From the NCBI GenBank assembly GCA_025765595.1, contig JAIVFH010000210.1, positions 1-49,937 on the forward strand: DNA of 49,937 nt. The letters run 5' to 3'. Positions 19,110 to 30,344 of the stretch are shown one piece after another. The position numbers were made by a program, and so were the translations under genes. The DNA is from Obelidium mucronatum (Eukaryota; Chytridiomycota; Chytridiomycetes; Chytridiales; Chytriomycetaceae). The first letter of the stretch is position 1, and each line of letters starts with the position of its first letter. The notes beneath the pieces were generated by a model. The model made no database searches. It was not told the DNA's origin and worked only from the letters and a program-made list of their open reading frames with translations.

Positions 19110-22100
19110 TTATCCCAGCTTCGACCTTTTGCTATTATCGAACTTCAGTCGTTTCTTTGACATTTCTTCAATCTTTCTCTTTTTACTGTTCTTCTTCATG
19201 ACGTTCTTCTGGACGCGTCGTTTGGCTGCGGCCTCGGGGTCAACGATAACTTGTACTTTTCGCTTTGTTCGACGCCCTTCACGCGCCTCCTGAACTTGTG
19301 AGTGGATTTTGTTGTAGATTTCGAGGTAAGGTCGTTATTCCCACACTTTTCTGCAAATGCTCTGAGATTTCTTTGGCAAGGTTTTTCAATTCATCTACAG
19401 AGTTTGAATGTTAAACATTTGTGAAATGCGGGAAGAAAAATTTGTCATACCAGTTTCCTTTCCGGCCGAATTGATCGTCCTGTATAGAACAGCCATAGCC
19501 GGGCCCCAAGTACGGCCGATAATCTTCGCAATCCATGCTTAAAATCATGGCTCCGAACCATTGGAAAATACTTTTTCTCTAAGTGTTAGAAATTTAAATC
19601 AGTGGGCTAAAATCTAATAACTCTTGCGCAGCACGCTTACCAATAGTAGTTTGTCAGTCCCAACATCTGCGCGGCCAACATATGCCAGTCGCTTAAAAAT
19701 TTTGACGAGTAATGAATTCCCTTTCGCCTTGACCACCGTCGTATCTTCTTCACCTTCTTCATTGTTTTCCGCCTCATCCGCACTATTCCCATCCTGTTCA
19801 TCCTCGTCATTTTCATCATGGAACTGCATGATGCATTTTCCAATAAAGAGCAAGTTTTTAACGACTTGCTTGGCATGATCTTCTTGCAACAGATCCGATT
19901 CCAGCTGTTTGGTTAATTGCATAGAAATCAACGAGAGAGTTTTTGCGTCCAAGAGGATCATCTGAACCGTTTGATTGCTTTCGTCGATTTCCTCCAAATC
20001 AACAGCCGCAAACAGCGACCCAAACAATCGGCAGGCCACAGTCCGGACCCATGTGTGAGGGTAGAGCAGCAGGAATTTACAATCCTGCCAGAGCTGCAAA
20101 CAACTTGGATCCAGAACCAGAGACGGCGCTTTGGTGAAGATTTTGCTGAAAGTATTCAAGGCGTAATACCCTGCTTGCCAGTATTCAAGCTTGGTCTCTG
20201 TATCCAAAAGCATATCCTCGTCTCCAGAAGACATTGCAGAGTCGTATTCCTTTCGAACGGCATCGAGAACGGCGATTAGTTTCGGTGTCATCCGTGCAAT
20301 CACTGGCTTTGAGTCTCGTTGTGTTAGCGCCTCTACAAACAGTCCCGCCAGTTGCGCAGCAGTACGAAGAAGTTGAGGTTGTTCGTTCTTGGTAAACCAT
20401 CCATCAACAAGAACAAAGAAAGTCTCTCGTTTTGTGGCATGAACTTGTCGAACCAGCAGTTTGATCATGTCACTTGCTTTCTCACGACACTTTGCGCTCT
20501 CATCGTTTATCAGAACCATTACAAATGAGAGCAAGATCATGTCTGAATACTCGTTCAAAACAGTGTCCGTCAACTTTGGAATACAGAGTCCAAAGAAAGA
20601 CAAGATACTTTCTCGTCCACTCTCGAATTCGTAGCTCAAATTTTGAATCAGGTAGTTGAATTCTTTCTTCAATTTGACAGGACCGTGTGGGTATTCGAGA
20701 AGGAAATGGCAGTACTGATTGTCGACACAGTTCACGTACTTGACCGCCTTGACTAGTGACCATAATCTTGGTGACTACGGCCATTAAATCATAGATTTCG
20801 GGGAAAAGGTATTTGCGGTTTAGAATAGAACGGATGAGGGCAAAGGCGGCGCTTTGGCGGTCCGGTTCTTCGAGCTCAGGTGTCAAGAATTGAATGAGCG
20901 TCACAATTTGCTTCTGTGTAATATCAGCGTATGCACATTCTTTGATGATGGCTCCGAGAAGCTTCAAGGCAGTGTCGGATCGCTCGGCATTGACATCGCC
21001 CTTTTTGAGAAATAGTTCGAAAACTCGTTTCAGAATTACTGGCACCGAGATTTCAAGTTCTGGAAGAGGCCACTTGACCAGGAGAGTAAATATTTTCAAA
21101 CTATTTACTACGACGGTGCTGTGTTGAGAGTAAAGCGACTTTGCAAGAACAGGTGACAAGGGGGTTCATCATCTTCAGATGCTCAGGATTGCTTTGGCGA
21201 ACAATATCTTTCTTCATGAGAATGAGAAGGAGAGCCAAACCGAAGTCGATGAACATATACGCATTTGCTTTGAAATAAGTGAGCATGTTCTCCAATGGTT
21301 CGTTTCTGTGCATTTGGACTGTAATACGCTTCTCCTGAACTGTTTTCTTGACTTTGTTGTAGGATTCCAGTTTTGAGAGTGGTAGATTTTCGGTAATCAA
21401 TCCATGGATGAAGACTAAGCATCTCAGCCTCATTCAAAGCCGCATTCACACTCAATCCATTCACGATTCTCCTCAAAATATCTTGAATCTTCAACGACGT
21501 CTTTGAAGAATTTGATTCAAGCATAAGCTCCTTCAACGGATTCAACAGAGCTGTTATCTTGTTCCTTTTCACCACTTTGGCTACGAGTTCAAAAGAGTCG
21601 TAACTCTTGGACCTTTTCATTTCCTTCAGTTTCCCATTCATTTCTTGAACTTCTCTTTCATCACTTAAAGTTCCGAAAATATCGTTGACAAAGATTCGCG
21701 CCAACATATCGACACTGGTTTCAAATCCATTCTCTCTAAAAGTATCCGTGACACCCACAAGCAAGTGATGAACGGTAAATCCCAGCACATGAAGCTGGTA
21801 AGCCACGTAGCAAAGCGGATTGAAGCTCTTTAACTAATGAAGGGGAAATAGACTGGACCCAGTTCTTTGGCGATTTTGAGTAGCGCATCACGAGATCCAT
21901 CTCGAACAGTCTTGCAGTCGATTCTTCAAAAATTGACAAACTGTAGTCAGTAATTTGGGGAGCTGCAAGTTTTTGGACTCATCCGGCAATTTCATCAACA
22001 GTTTGGTGATGGCCACGGCGACTGGGACTCTCAAGTTTCACGTTCTCCTCGTCATCTTTCGTCAAGTGAGCAAACAGGTCTGGAATCAGCTTCTTCACAA

Positions 22101-25100
22101 CAGTCGTATGGATTCTTTGCATTTGTTCTAAGTTATCCTTTTCAGGAGCAGCAGCAGGTGCTTCAACCTCCATTTCATCGTCCCCAGCATCTGAGTCAAC
22201 ATCCATGGCATTTTCTTCGTCGGCGTCAACGGCTTTGCCTTCTGTAGCTTCGCCAACAGTTGAGTCAACTTGCGTTTCAGAGTCCAAATCAGCGACAATA
22301 GCATCAGGCACAATCTTGAACTTGAAGTTCTCCAAAACTGCCACCACCACACGAATCAATTCCTTCTCCAATGTGGGCCGCCTGGAAATCGCTTTCAAGA
22401 ACCTCTTGACAAGGTCATAGTATTTACCCCAAGAAAGACAGTTTGCACAGGCTGCGATGGTACTGATGGCCTCGCTGATGATACTGAAGTCTGTTTGCCG
22501 ATCGTTCTCAAAAATGACGTGAGTCACTAATGGAAGGAAGATATTGGCCACGTTCGATTGAGACAGAGCACCAGTTGAACAGATATCGGCAAGACGCTTC
22601 ATGGAACGGATACGACGGTGTATTTGCATGTGATAGATGTTGCTGAAAAATGCGGCTTCATCGTCCCCATCAGCCAAAAGAACCACCAAATCCTTAAACT
22701 CATCCATATCGGCAAAGTTTTTCACCATCACTCCGAGTAGAGTCGTGAACTCCGATCGAACCAGTTCAATGTTTGATTTAACCCCCTTCTTCACAGCTGG
22801 AAGCAATACCTGAAGTACGAGCTTCTTCATTTTCTCGATTTGGGCATCATCCACACTATCCGCCACATCCATTTCTTTTCCAGATGCGACGTCAATGAAT
22901 TTGGAAAGACAGAATGCGGCACTTGTACGAATAGAGAACTCAGTGACGTCTTGCAAAGAATGAACCAAGCTGTGAAGAATTGGTAGCCATTGGTCACTGT
23001 CCAAGCTTTTGTACAAAGTCTGACCAACTTCAGTAAATGCATCGAAACGACGGTTAAAATCCGGTTCCTCAATACGGCGCACCAAGTACGCGTTGAAGTT
23101 TTCAACCAAAGCGACAATTGGCTCCATCCTCTTGTCTAGGTTTGAAAACATTCTCAGGGCAAACACAGCTTTGAGCCTACTGTTTCTTTCCTCCAAAGTG
23201 GAAAACATTTGGGAAACAAGTAGGAAGTATGGTGCTTCCATTCGGGTTTCCGCGCTTTGTAAAGATGGCAAAACTGGAATAAAGTGTGCCAAGATTTGAA
23301 GAATATCCACTTTAAGCTTTTCAGGAACCGCTTGAGCTCTCTTACGGAGACAAGGTGTCAAAATAATCATGAGATTTTCGGCTTCGACTGGGCTATTGAC
23401 AAACTGCGAGATCTGGGCCAAAACGCTGATGACTCTCGATGTCAGGTTGACAGTATTCAACCTTAAGTTGGGACTCAGTAACAGCTTTGAAAGTAGAGCC
23501 TCGAAGTTTCTCAGGACGTGGGTCATATTCGGTTTGATGAGCTTCATGGCAATCGCGTTATCACCCGCTTCCTTATCCAAAGCCAAAAACGATTCCAACA
23601 TTCCCACAACAATAGAAGTGACTGATTCTTTCACATTTTTGGCCGCCAGGACCCCCAAAATCTTGGAGATCAATTCTGTGCGTTGAGTGAAGTAGTCCGT
23701 ATACTTTGCTTTTCTTGACCATGCCACCAACAAATCCATCAACGAGCTGGAAGCCTGGGTGTGTTCCGAATCAAACTTGGGAATTCTATTGTCCAAAATA
23801 GACTCAAAAATTGCAGGCACATATGGGTCAAAGTCAAAGTTGTCGATGGAGTTGAACAGTTGGGCGAGGCGTAGAATACACATTTGTCTGACGTCTTTGA
23901 GTTGCTTCATTCGGATCGGATCAACGTCGTCGCTTTGATTTGCTTGATCCATTAGCTCAAGTTCGGCTGAATTCATGAGATTCAGAATCACAGGTCAAAA
24001 TTCGTGGCAAGGCAGGTGAGATGTGGTTCTTGAGTTGCTTGATTGAGTCTTCAATGATGTTCATGAAACCTTGCTGGTATTTAATAGGCCCCATTGACCC
24101 GATTGCTGCAAGAGACTTTTTGAACTCAAAGGTACCTTCCGAGTTGAAGGAGTTGTGTTTCAGCATGAATTTGAACGGCGTCACCATAAGGTCAATCAAA
24201 AATTCTCGATCCGAGTCTTCCAAAGCTACTGTGAAGGCGAAAATAGCATTTCTGCGTGCCTTTAGACCAACTTTCGTCGAGCCGCGACCGCGTCTACTAA
24301 TCAACTTTCCGTAGAGAACGCGAATAATCACTTGCATCAGTGATGGCTGATGTTCTGTCTTGACATTGTTTCGCAACTCCTCCACGTCTAAAGTGGACAA
24401 AAAGTCGCGGAACTTGGCGTCATTCTGCAAGTCCTTGGAGATGTTCTGCGTAAGACGCCACCCCGGGCTCCTTCCAGGTCAACACACAACTGATTGCGGA
24501 TTGTTGGAGTTTCGCATCACCGTTCGTTAATAATTCCAAGAAACTGGTGTAAAGTCTTTCATTATCCTTGATGTTTCGAGGGTTGCGCAAGTTTTCAAAG
24601 ACCCGCAGGAATTCAATGACCACCGAGCGAATTAGAAGAGACTTCCATCTCGGTACTAGGAGTAGACGTCGGTAAAACTTTGGATGGCTGCGTCTCATCC
24701 TCAACTTCATCCTGTTCAGGTTCTTCCATTTCAACATCAGACTTGAGAAGCTCATAGTAGAGGGGAAGAATTTGTTCGCTCTTTTGTTCCACCAGATTTG
24801 GTAATGAGCGAAGAAGTTTCAAGAGAAGGACGTAGTACTGTAAATCATCAAGTCTATCAATAGATTCTCTTGCTGATTTGAAGAATGCCCTGCGCTCGTA
24901 CTCTGGCAAATTATGATATTTTGCTGATACTTTTCGAGACAAATTTTCAATTCTATTGATATTTGTGCATGTAGTTTCGGCTTTCTTGTCAACTTGCTTG
25001 ACGAGTGGGAGCTCAGGGAAATGTAGCTCAAAGTCAAGAGCTTTGTGTTCTGAGCAAATAAAAGGCGGCTTCAGATTATTCCGCCTGATCTAGCAAAAAT

Positions 25101-28100
25101 TGTTCGTTTACCTTGCTTTTTCGTTTTGATTAACACAGGCATGTAGAACTTCCAAAAGAGGTCGGAACTGCGCTTCGCCAGATTGAGTAAAACGGAGGAT
25201 GCATCCGAATGAAGAATAGAAAACTTGGAACTCAACAAAGCTGTGGACAAATCGATGTAATTAACAAACCGAGTTAATACCCAAATAATTACCCACCCAA
25301 ACAATATCTCAAGGCGGCCTCTTCATTGGTTTTCGACACCAACTTTGCAAGCATCAAATTGTCCATCTTCTTTATAAGCATACTCTTTTCACGATGCGCT
25401 TCCAATGTGTCATCAATCTTTTCACAATCCAAAGCAATTTCGAAAATCTACAAAAACGAAAATGATAAGAACGAATAAAGGAAACCCTTTCAATCTATCG
25501 ATCTAATAACCTGAACATCTTGCGGCCCATCAACAAACTTGGACAACCCGACAATCACTCTCAGCGTGTTCAATCTGACCAGCGGGTCGACAGATCCAAC
25601 ATTCTCAGCAAGTAATTTTTCAAGAGTTTCATACTCTGCTTTGCTCAAGTGAACTAACTGAGAATCGAGATAAGTGCCGTAAATTGCTTCGAGAAAGTCC
25701 GCCACAAGGCCCAACACTGTTTCATTTTCTTTGAAAGCCAATAAATAGTCGCCATGAACAACGTCCTTAAACAGCCCCGCAAGTTTGAGAATTTCTTTCG
25801 CTCTGGAGCAACGGCTAATCAACGAAGCCAAGGCACGTGATGCGATCGTTGCAATACAAGCACATCGAGAAATTGATCCATATTCTCCTTCCGCCTTTCC
25901 AGAAACCGATGTGGCAGATTTGACAACTGTCAGAAAAAGCCCTTGAACTCGCGCAAAATAATCTCCAAATGGAAGAGAGATTAATTGAGTGCTTGTGATT
26001 GCAACACAGATTGATGCAAGCTTCGATGGGCGCGACAGGTCCTGGTTTATGACACAAGATTAAAATTCGTCACAAAAGAAGGGGCAATAAAGAGCGCTCA
26101 CTCCAGATATTAAACTGTCAATCTCCTTCTCCCAGTCAAGACCCTTCAGATTGAACAATTTATCCAATCCACCAGAATAATCCTTGACCATTTGCTTTGG
26201 TAATTTCAGACATCCTTCTCCTGTTTTCAAGTCATGCGAAATAAACTGAAGCTTGGTTTCAAAATGCGCGTCCATCATATCTGACAGATAGAGAATCGAC
26301 ATATTACTATGCGATTTCCAAGCCGTTGGGAGAAAGTTAATCAAGTAAGGCATGACAATCATAGCCAAATGATCTGATCGTAGGCGCTGGAGCATTTCGC
26401 AGAACGAAAAAATATAGATTGGGTTCTAAATTGAGATGAATAGAAAAGCGAGACGTTATTTTTCCCAAACGGCCTTCCGTTGTGGCGAGCTTACATTGAA
26501 GCTGAAGAGAGTGGTGATTGTATTCTTTCCCATCACAAGAATGTCTTCCAAATTGGAAAACGCTGTCAGAAGCGCAAGACATCTGACTAACGGCATTACA
26601 ACAGATTCTTGGTCTGTAACAACGTCGCCAACCGTCTGGATTCCGAGAAGGACATCATTCGCGATTTCGAACACTTTCTTACGATCCACAATTCGGCTTC
26701 CTTTTCGCAAGAGAACAATTGTTGAAAATAACTCAAGAGTTTTTCGTGTTTTCTCAGTGTTTTCAGGAGTCGGATCGGCTTGAAGTGTTGTTAAAGCGGA
26801 TTGAACAGATTCGTTTAGGTATTCCCAAAGCTCTTCAGATGTATCTGGAGTTATATGATGGCCCACGGCGGTCAGAGTTTTAATCACGGTGACAAATGCG
26901 TTGTCTGATTTCAAAACACAGAAACATTAAAGAAGACCATCTCAATCGACCAATAGGAGCTTTTTTTACCATTTGGCTCTGGGCAGCTGGTAAGAATCAA
27001 ATTCACAAGTAACCTCAAAATAGAAATTGCCCTGGAATGAAGAGTATTTCGGACTTGCTATTTGAATAAAAATATGCAGAAAAGAAGAGTAAGACTCAAA
27101 AGACAAGATTCAATCAAAACATGTGATTCTCCTATACCTTTACAGTTTCAAACATCAAAATGGCAACACCCTCCGAGTACGCCCACGATTGATTCTTGTG
27201 TAGCGATTTGATGATATGCTTGAATAAAATACTCAATTTCTCGGCAGGTACTTTGCGAATAATGAATCCAAAAGCTTCGGCTCCAAATTGCCGAATGTAA
27301 GGTCGATGGTCTTGCATCACAATTTGAAATATTTGGAATGTGGGGAGAATATCTTCGCTTATTTCACGAGAGAGGTATTTGAATAGATATGCGACAGAGT
27401 TAAAAATAGCCTATTATGGAGAAGAAAGGAGAGCGGGGGCTCGGTTAGTTGAGGTTTGTTGGGTAACAGGATCAAACCTCCAGAAGTTTTGCATCATTCT
27501 TATGAATAAGGGTCAAAATAGATTTGAAGACACTTGGAAAATACGGAAAGAACTCTTCTTGCAGATCGCGTGCAAGCAGAGTGACCAAACTACAAAAATG
27601 GAACTGATGTCAGTCGGTTTCCGAGAGGGCCAGAAAACACGCGCTCACTTCAGCAATGGCTCCGCAGCTCCTCCGTTTGGAATCTCGATATATTTAATGA
27701 TCAGAGCGACGATGTCCTCCTGGTGGTACAGAATCTGCTCCAGTGATTGAGCTTTGTTGTAGACTTCCCTCCGGAATGCTGAAAACTCCTTAGTCATATT
27801 CAAGTCCGCCCAGTGGGCGATTCCATCGACAAAGAAGCATTCGACTGCCTTTTGAATGATAACGTTCAATGTGTTGAGTTCTTGTTGGGAAACAATGGGC
27901 AACAACGATGGCAAAACTAGCCAACGGCCGAAAAACACGTACATCGCTGTTTGACGCATGAATACCGACATTGTTTGATATGACTTTGTGGATCGGATCG
28001 ATCTTGATTGTCTTCAGCCTGTCAGTGAAGGTTTGGAACTATTGTTTGTTTGACAGGAAATCAGTTCAAACCCAAACGTATAATCATATTGAATCACTCT

Positions 28101-28162
28101 CTTTAACAAGTTCGCACCTTGTATCGATTGGCTCCGCCGCCTTTGTTGAGTTCTGTACTCAT
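19110..28162 (-). CDS. UTP20: U3 snoRNP component UTP20 (frame interrupted by eleven +1 shifts)
   Basis: Fifteen exons, fourteen introns. Exons 1-12 are 28162-28118, 28038-27966, 27880-27649, 27589-27478, 27410-27138, 27057-26970, 26904-26495, 26425-26102, 26041-25511, 25447-25297, 25240-25112 and 25049-24679, all in phase. Exon 13 (24641-19641) is one 5.0-kb block; exons 14 and 15 are 19578-19451 and 19394-19110. UTP20 is a HEAT-like solenoid of the SSU processome needed for 18S rRNA maturation. Human-like blocks include ERL-like TDRLKTIKIDPIHKV, YHQEDIV, LLARDLQEEFFPYFPSV, AEAFGFIIRKV, KNRLQDVRDGSRDALLKIAKEL, GYQLHVLGFTVHHLL and the basic C-terminus. From exon 13 on, the reading must skip one base at + strand positions near 24449, 23995, 22032, 21908, 21835, 21801, 21416, 21157, 20718, 19530 and 19329. 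With these skips the protein is about 2,713 residues, the family's usual size, and exon phases close exactly. Confidence 0.9.
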
Positions 28163-28286
28163 CTTTTTGCCGTTCGAAAAAAAAAAATCAAGAAAAAAAA
28201 GAAAGAGAGAAAGTGTAAAAGAATAACAAGTACTTTCATTTCCCACATAGAATACTTAAGCTTATGTTGACTTAGCAGTTTTTGGC

Positions 28287-28574
28287 TCAAAGCGTGGTTG
28301 TTTCAACAATATCCCGGCCGTCCGTCTTGGTGGTCTTTTGGCCGGTTGTCACAGTCTTCCGTTGCAGGTTCAGTTTTTGGCAAAAACTTTTAAATTCCTT
28401 TTGGAAAGCTCTTCAATCCTGGTTTTTGCTGCTCTCGACAAAAGTGATGAAGTGGTGAGCCATCTTGTCGGAGTGTTTGGAAACTTGTTCCAACGCAAGC
28501 TTGAGCGACCAATAAGGCGATTCCGAATTATGGCTGTAGTCAAGAATAACACCATTTGATACTAGTGATCGCAT
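28287..28574 (-). pseudogene. Small ORF interrupted by an in-frame TGA
   Basis: From ATG at 28574 a frame runs 53 codons (NSESPYWSLKLALEQVSKH, then DKMAHHFITFVESSKNQD) to a TGA at 28413-28415. It continues in the same frame for 41 more codons (RAFQKEFKSFCQKLNLQRKT) to a TGA at 28287. Both halves look like one amphipathic helical protein. I do not recognise the family. It may be a 53-residue protein, a gene broken by a nonsense change, or a readthrough product. Confidence 0.4.
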
Positions 28575-28746
28575 TGACGTTGATTCAAGTGGAAATGAAC
28601 GCTACTACTCACAAAAATAGTAGAATAAAATCAAGAGACTTGGCGCTGACGTCCATCATTTATTTACCGTCCATGCAAGACAATTTAACAGCCGTTACTT
28701 AATAACTTTGACCGCGCCAAATGTGAAAGTTGATTGCGAACTTGTT

Positions 28747-30174
28747 CTACCTCCCAATTGCAGATGGATCCACCCTGCCACTATGGATCAAAATATCAAC
28801 CATTTCCTCATCCCCCCCATAGAATGCTTCTTTCAAGGGCGTGTTTCCAGACCCAGCCACTTCCAAACGACCATCTTCCACTATCAAGCGAACAACATTG
28901 ACCCGCCTGTTACGCACCGCAGCAAGAATAGGACGACAATCCATTCCAGAAAGATCAACCCTATCATCATTCAAGAAAAGCCTCACGATTTCCGTATATC
29001 CACTGGAACAAGCAGCTTCAAAAACACTGTCAAACGCCGCGAAAGTAGGATCAAATCGAGCATCCGACAAAATCAACGCTACAACTTGCGCGTTTCCAGA
29101 TGAAACTGATGATGCGAATATTTCGCAAATCTCATTTGAGTCTGAAATGTCCAGCCGTGGGTGTGCGAGAAGAAGGCCCACGATTTCGAGATACCCTCTT
29201 CGAGATGCCAGTCGAAGAGCCATATTTCTTTCGTGTGATGGATTGATGCTGGGTCGCTCTAGCTGGAGCAAGTATTCCAGCATCTCAAACTGGTTTCCTT
29301 CAACGGCATAATAAACGCAACTATTTCGTTGTATCATATTCATAGGACCAAGGCCCGGATGCGGCATACATATCTTCATTATATCTAACTGGTTATGTAA
29401 AGCGGCAATGAGGAGAATTGTACAATGGATAATGCCTGAATTTAGTCGCGGATGATGAAGCAAGTCAGAAAATAGAGCAACGTGACCATTTTTTGCAGCA
29501 AAAGACAGTAAGTCGCATGAGCCGTCGATTTCCCAGTCAAAGTAGTTGCCAAAACTCGAGAGCAGGCGATTCATGATGGCAACGTCATTCTGCTTTATAG
29601 CAATCTTCAAACAAGATTTAACTGTTTCGCCATTCATACAGCGGTTCGTTTCCCACTTGGATTCAGCAAGAAACCACTCCAAAGTACTCGAATGTCCCAA
29701 CAAACAAACCCAGATGAGTGTTTGTGGGACGGCCTCAGGCTTTTCGACAGCTGCCATGACCATCACCTTGGCGACTGCGAGAGATAGCGCATGAGATATC
29801 CGAGAATTCTTCCACATCAAATTGCTCAATGCATAGAGATCGGCGGAATTGAGAAAGCTGCAGATAGCACTGATCCGATAAGCAAGTGGCCAACTTGCAA
29901 CCAGCATTGTCCCTTCGAGCTTAGGTGCTCGATCATTGCAAAGTATCAGCATCAATTGATGATCAAAAGGGTATGAAGATGGCAGTTGGAAGCGAAACTG
30001 CTTGAACTGCATCTGATGGGCAAGATGCATTTGAGCAAAGTTGAGTTCATAGAGAAGGAATGGACTGAATAGACTCTTGCAGAGCGTCGATATTTGTCTC
30101 AGTGAATCCAGAGATAGTTGGAGAGCAATCAATCGTTGCAGCTCTGGTGGAAGGAGGTAAATTGGGCCCGACAT
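28747..30174 (-). CDS. F-box-like / ankyrin repeat protein, copy 1 (475 aa)
   Basis: A single exon; the ATG at 30174 (MSGPIYLLPPELQRLIAL) aligns with the start of the neighbouring paralogue. The N-terminus is an F-box-like helix (LLPPELQRLIALQLSLDSL followed by LCKSLFSPFLLYELNFA). The rest is a set of degenerate ankyrin repeats (for example LLSFAAKNGHVALFSDLLHHP, and MALRLASRRGYLEIVGLLLAHP). It ends PSAIGR. It is clearly a tandem duplicate of the gene at 30345-31730. The role is inferred to be substrate binding for an SCF-type ligase or another scaffold. Confidence 0.85.
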   Translation of the reverse strand: MSGPIYLLPPELQRLIALQLSLDSLRQISTLCKSLFSPFLLYELNFAQMHLAHQMQFKQFRFQLPSSYPFDHQLMLILCNDRAPKLEGTMLVASWPLAYRISAICSFLNSADLYALSNLMWKNSRISHALSLAVAKVMVMAAVEKPEAVPQTLIWVCLLGHSSTLEWFLAESKWETNRCMNGETVKSCLKIAIKQNDVAIMNRLLSSFGNYFDWEIDGSCDLLSFAAKNGHVALFSDLLHHPRLNSGIIHCTILLIAALHNQLDIMKICMPHPGLGPMNMIQRNSCVYYAVEGNQFEMLEYLLQLERPSINPSHERNMALRLASRRGYLEIVGLLLAHPRLDISDSNEICEIFASSVSSGNAQVVALILSDARFDPTFAAFDSVFEAACSSGYTEIVRLFLNDDRVDLSGMDCRPILAAVRNRRVNVVRLIVEDGRLEVAGSGNTPLKEAFYGGDEEMVDILIHSGRVDPSAIGR

Positions 30175-30344
30175 GAGTTTCGTGGAAGGTGACAAATGAA
30201 ACAAAATAAATAAGCACATAATATTTATACAACGCTTTATTCAACGAATCCCTCACTTCCTCCAAGTTTGCACCGTCAATGAATTAGCCCCAAGGTATTT
30301 GGAAAAAGAGTTAGAAATAAAGAGATCATTTTATTCTGGTACAG

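Noticed and set aside
23971..23995. A 25-nt GT...AG micro-intron to explain the UTP20 shift near 23995
   Set aside because: The segment reads VILNLMNSA in the +1 frame and fits the hydrophobic pattern of UTP20 there, so it is coding. A one-base step explains the site better.
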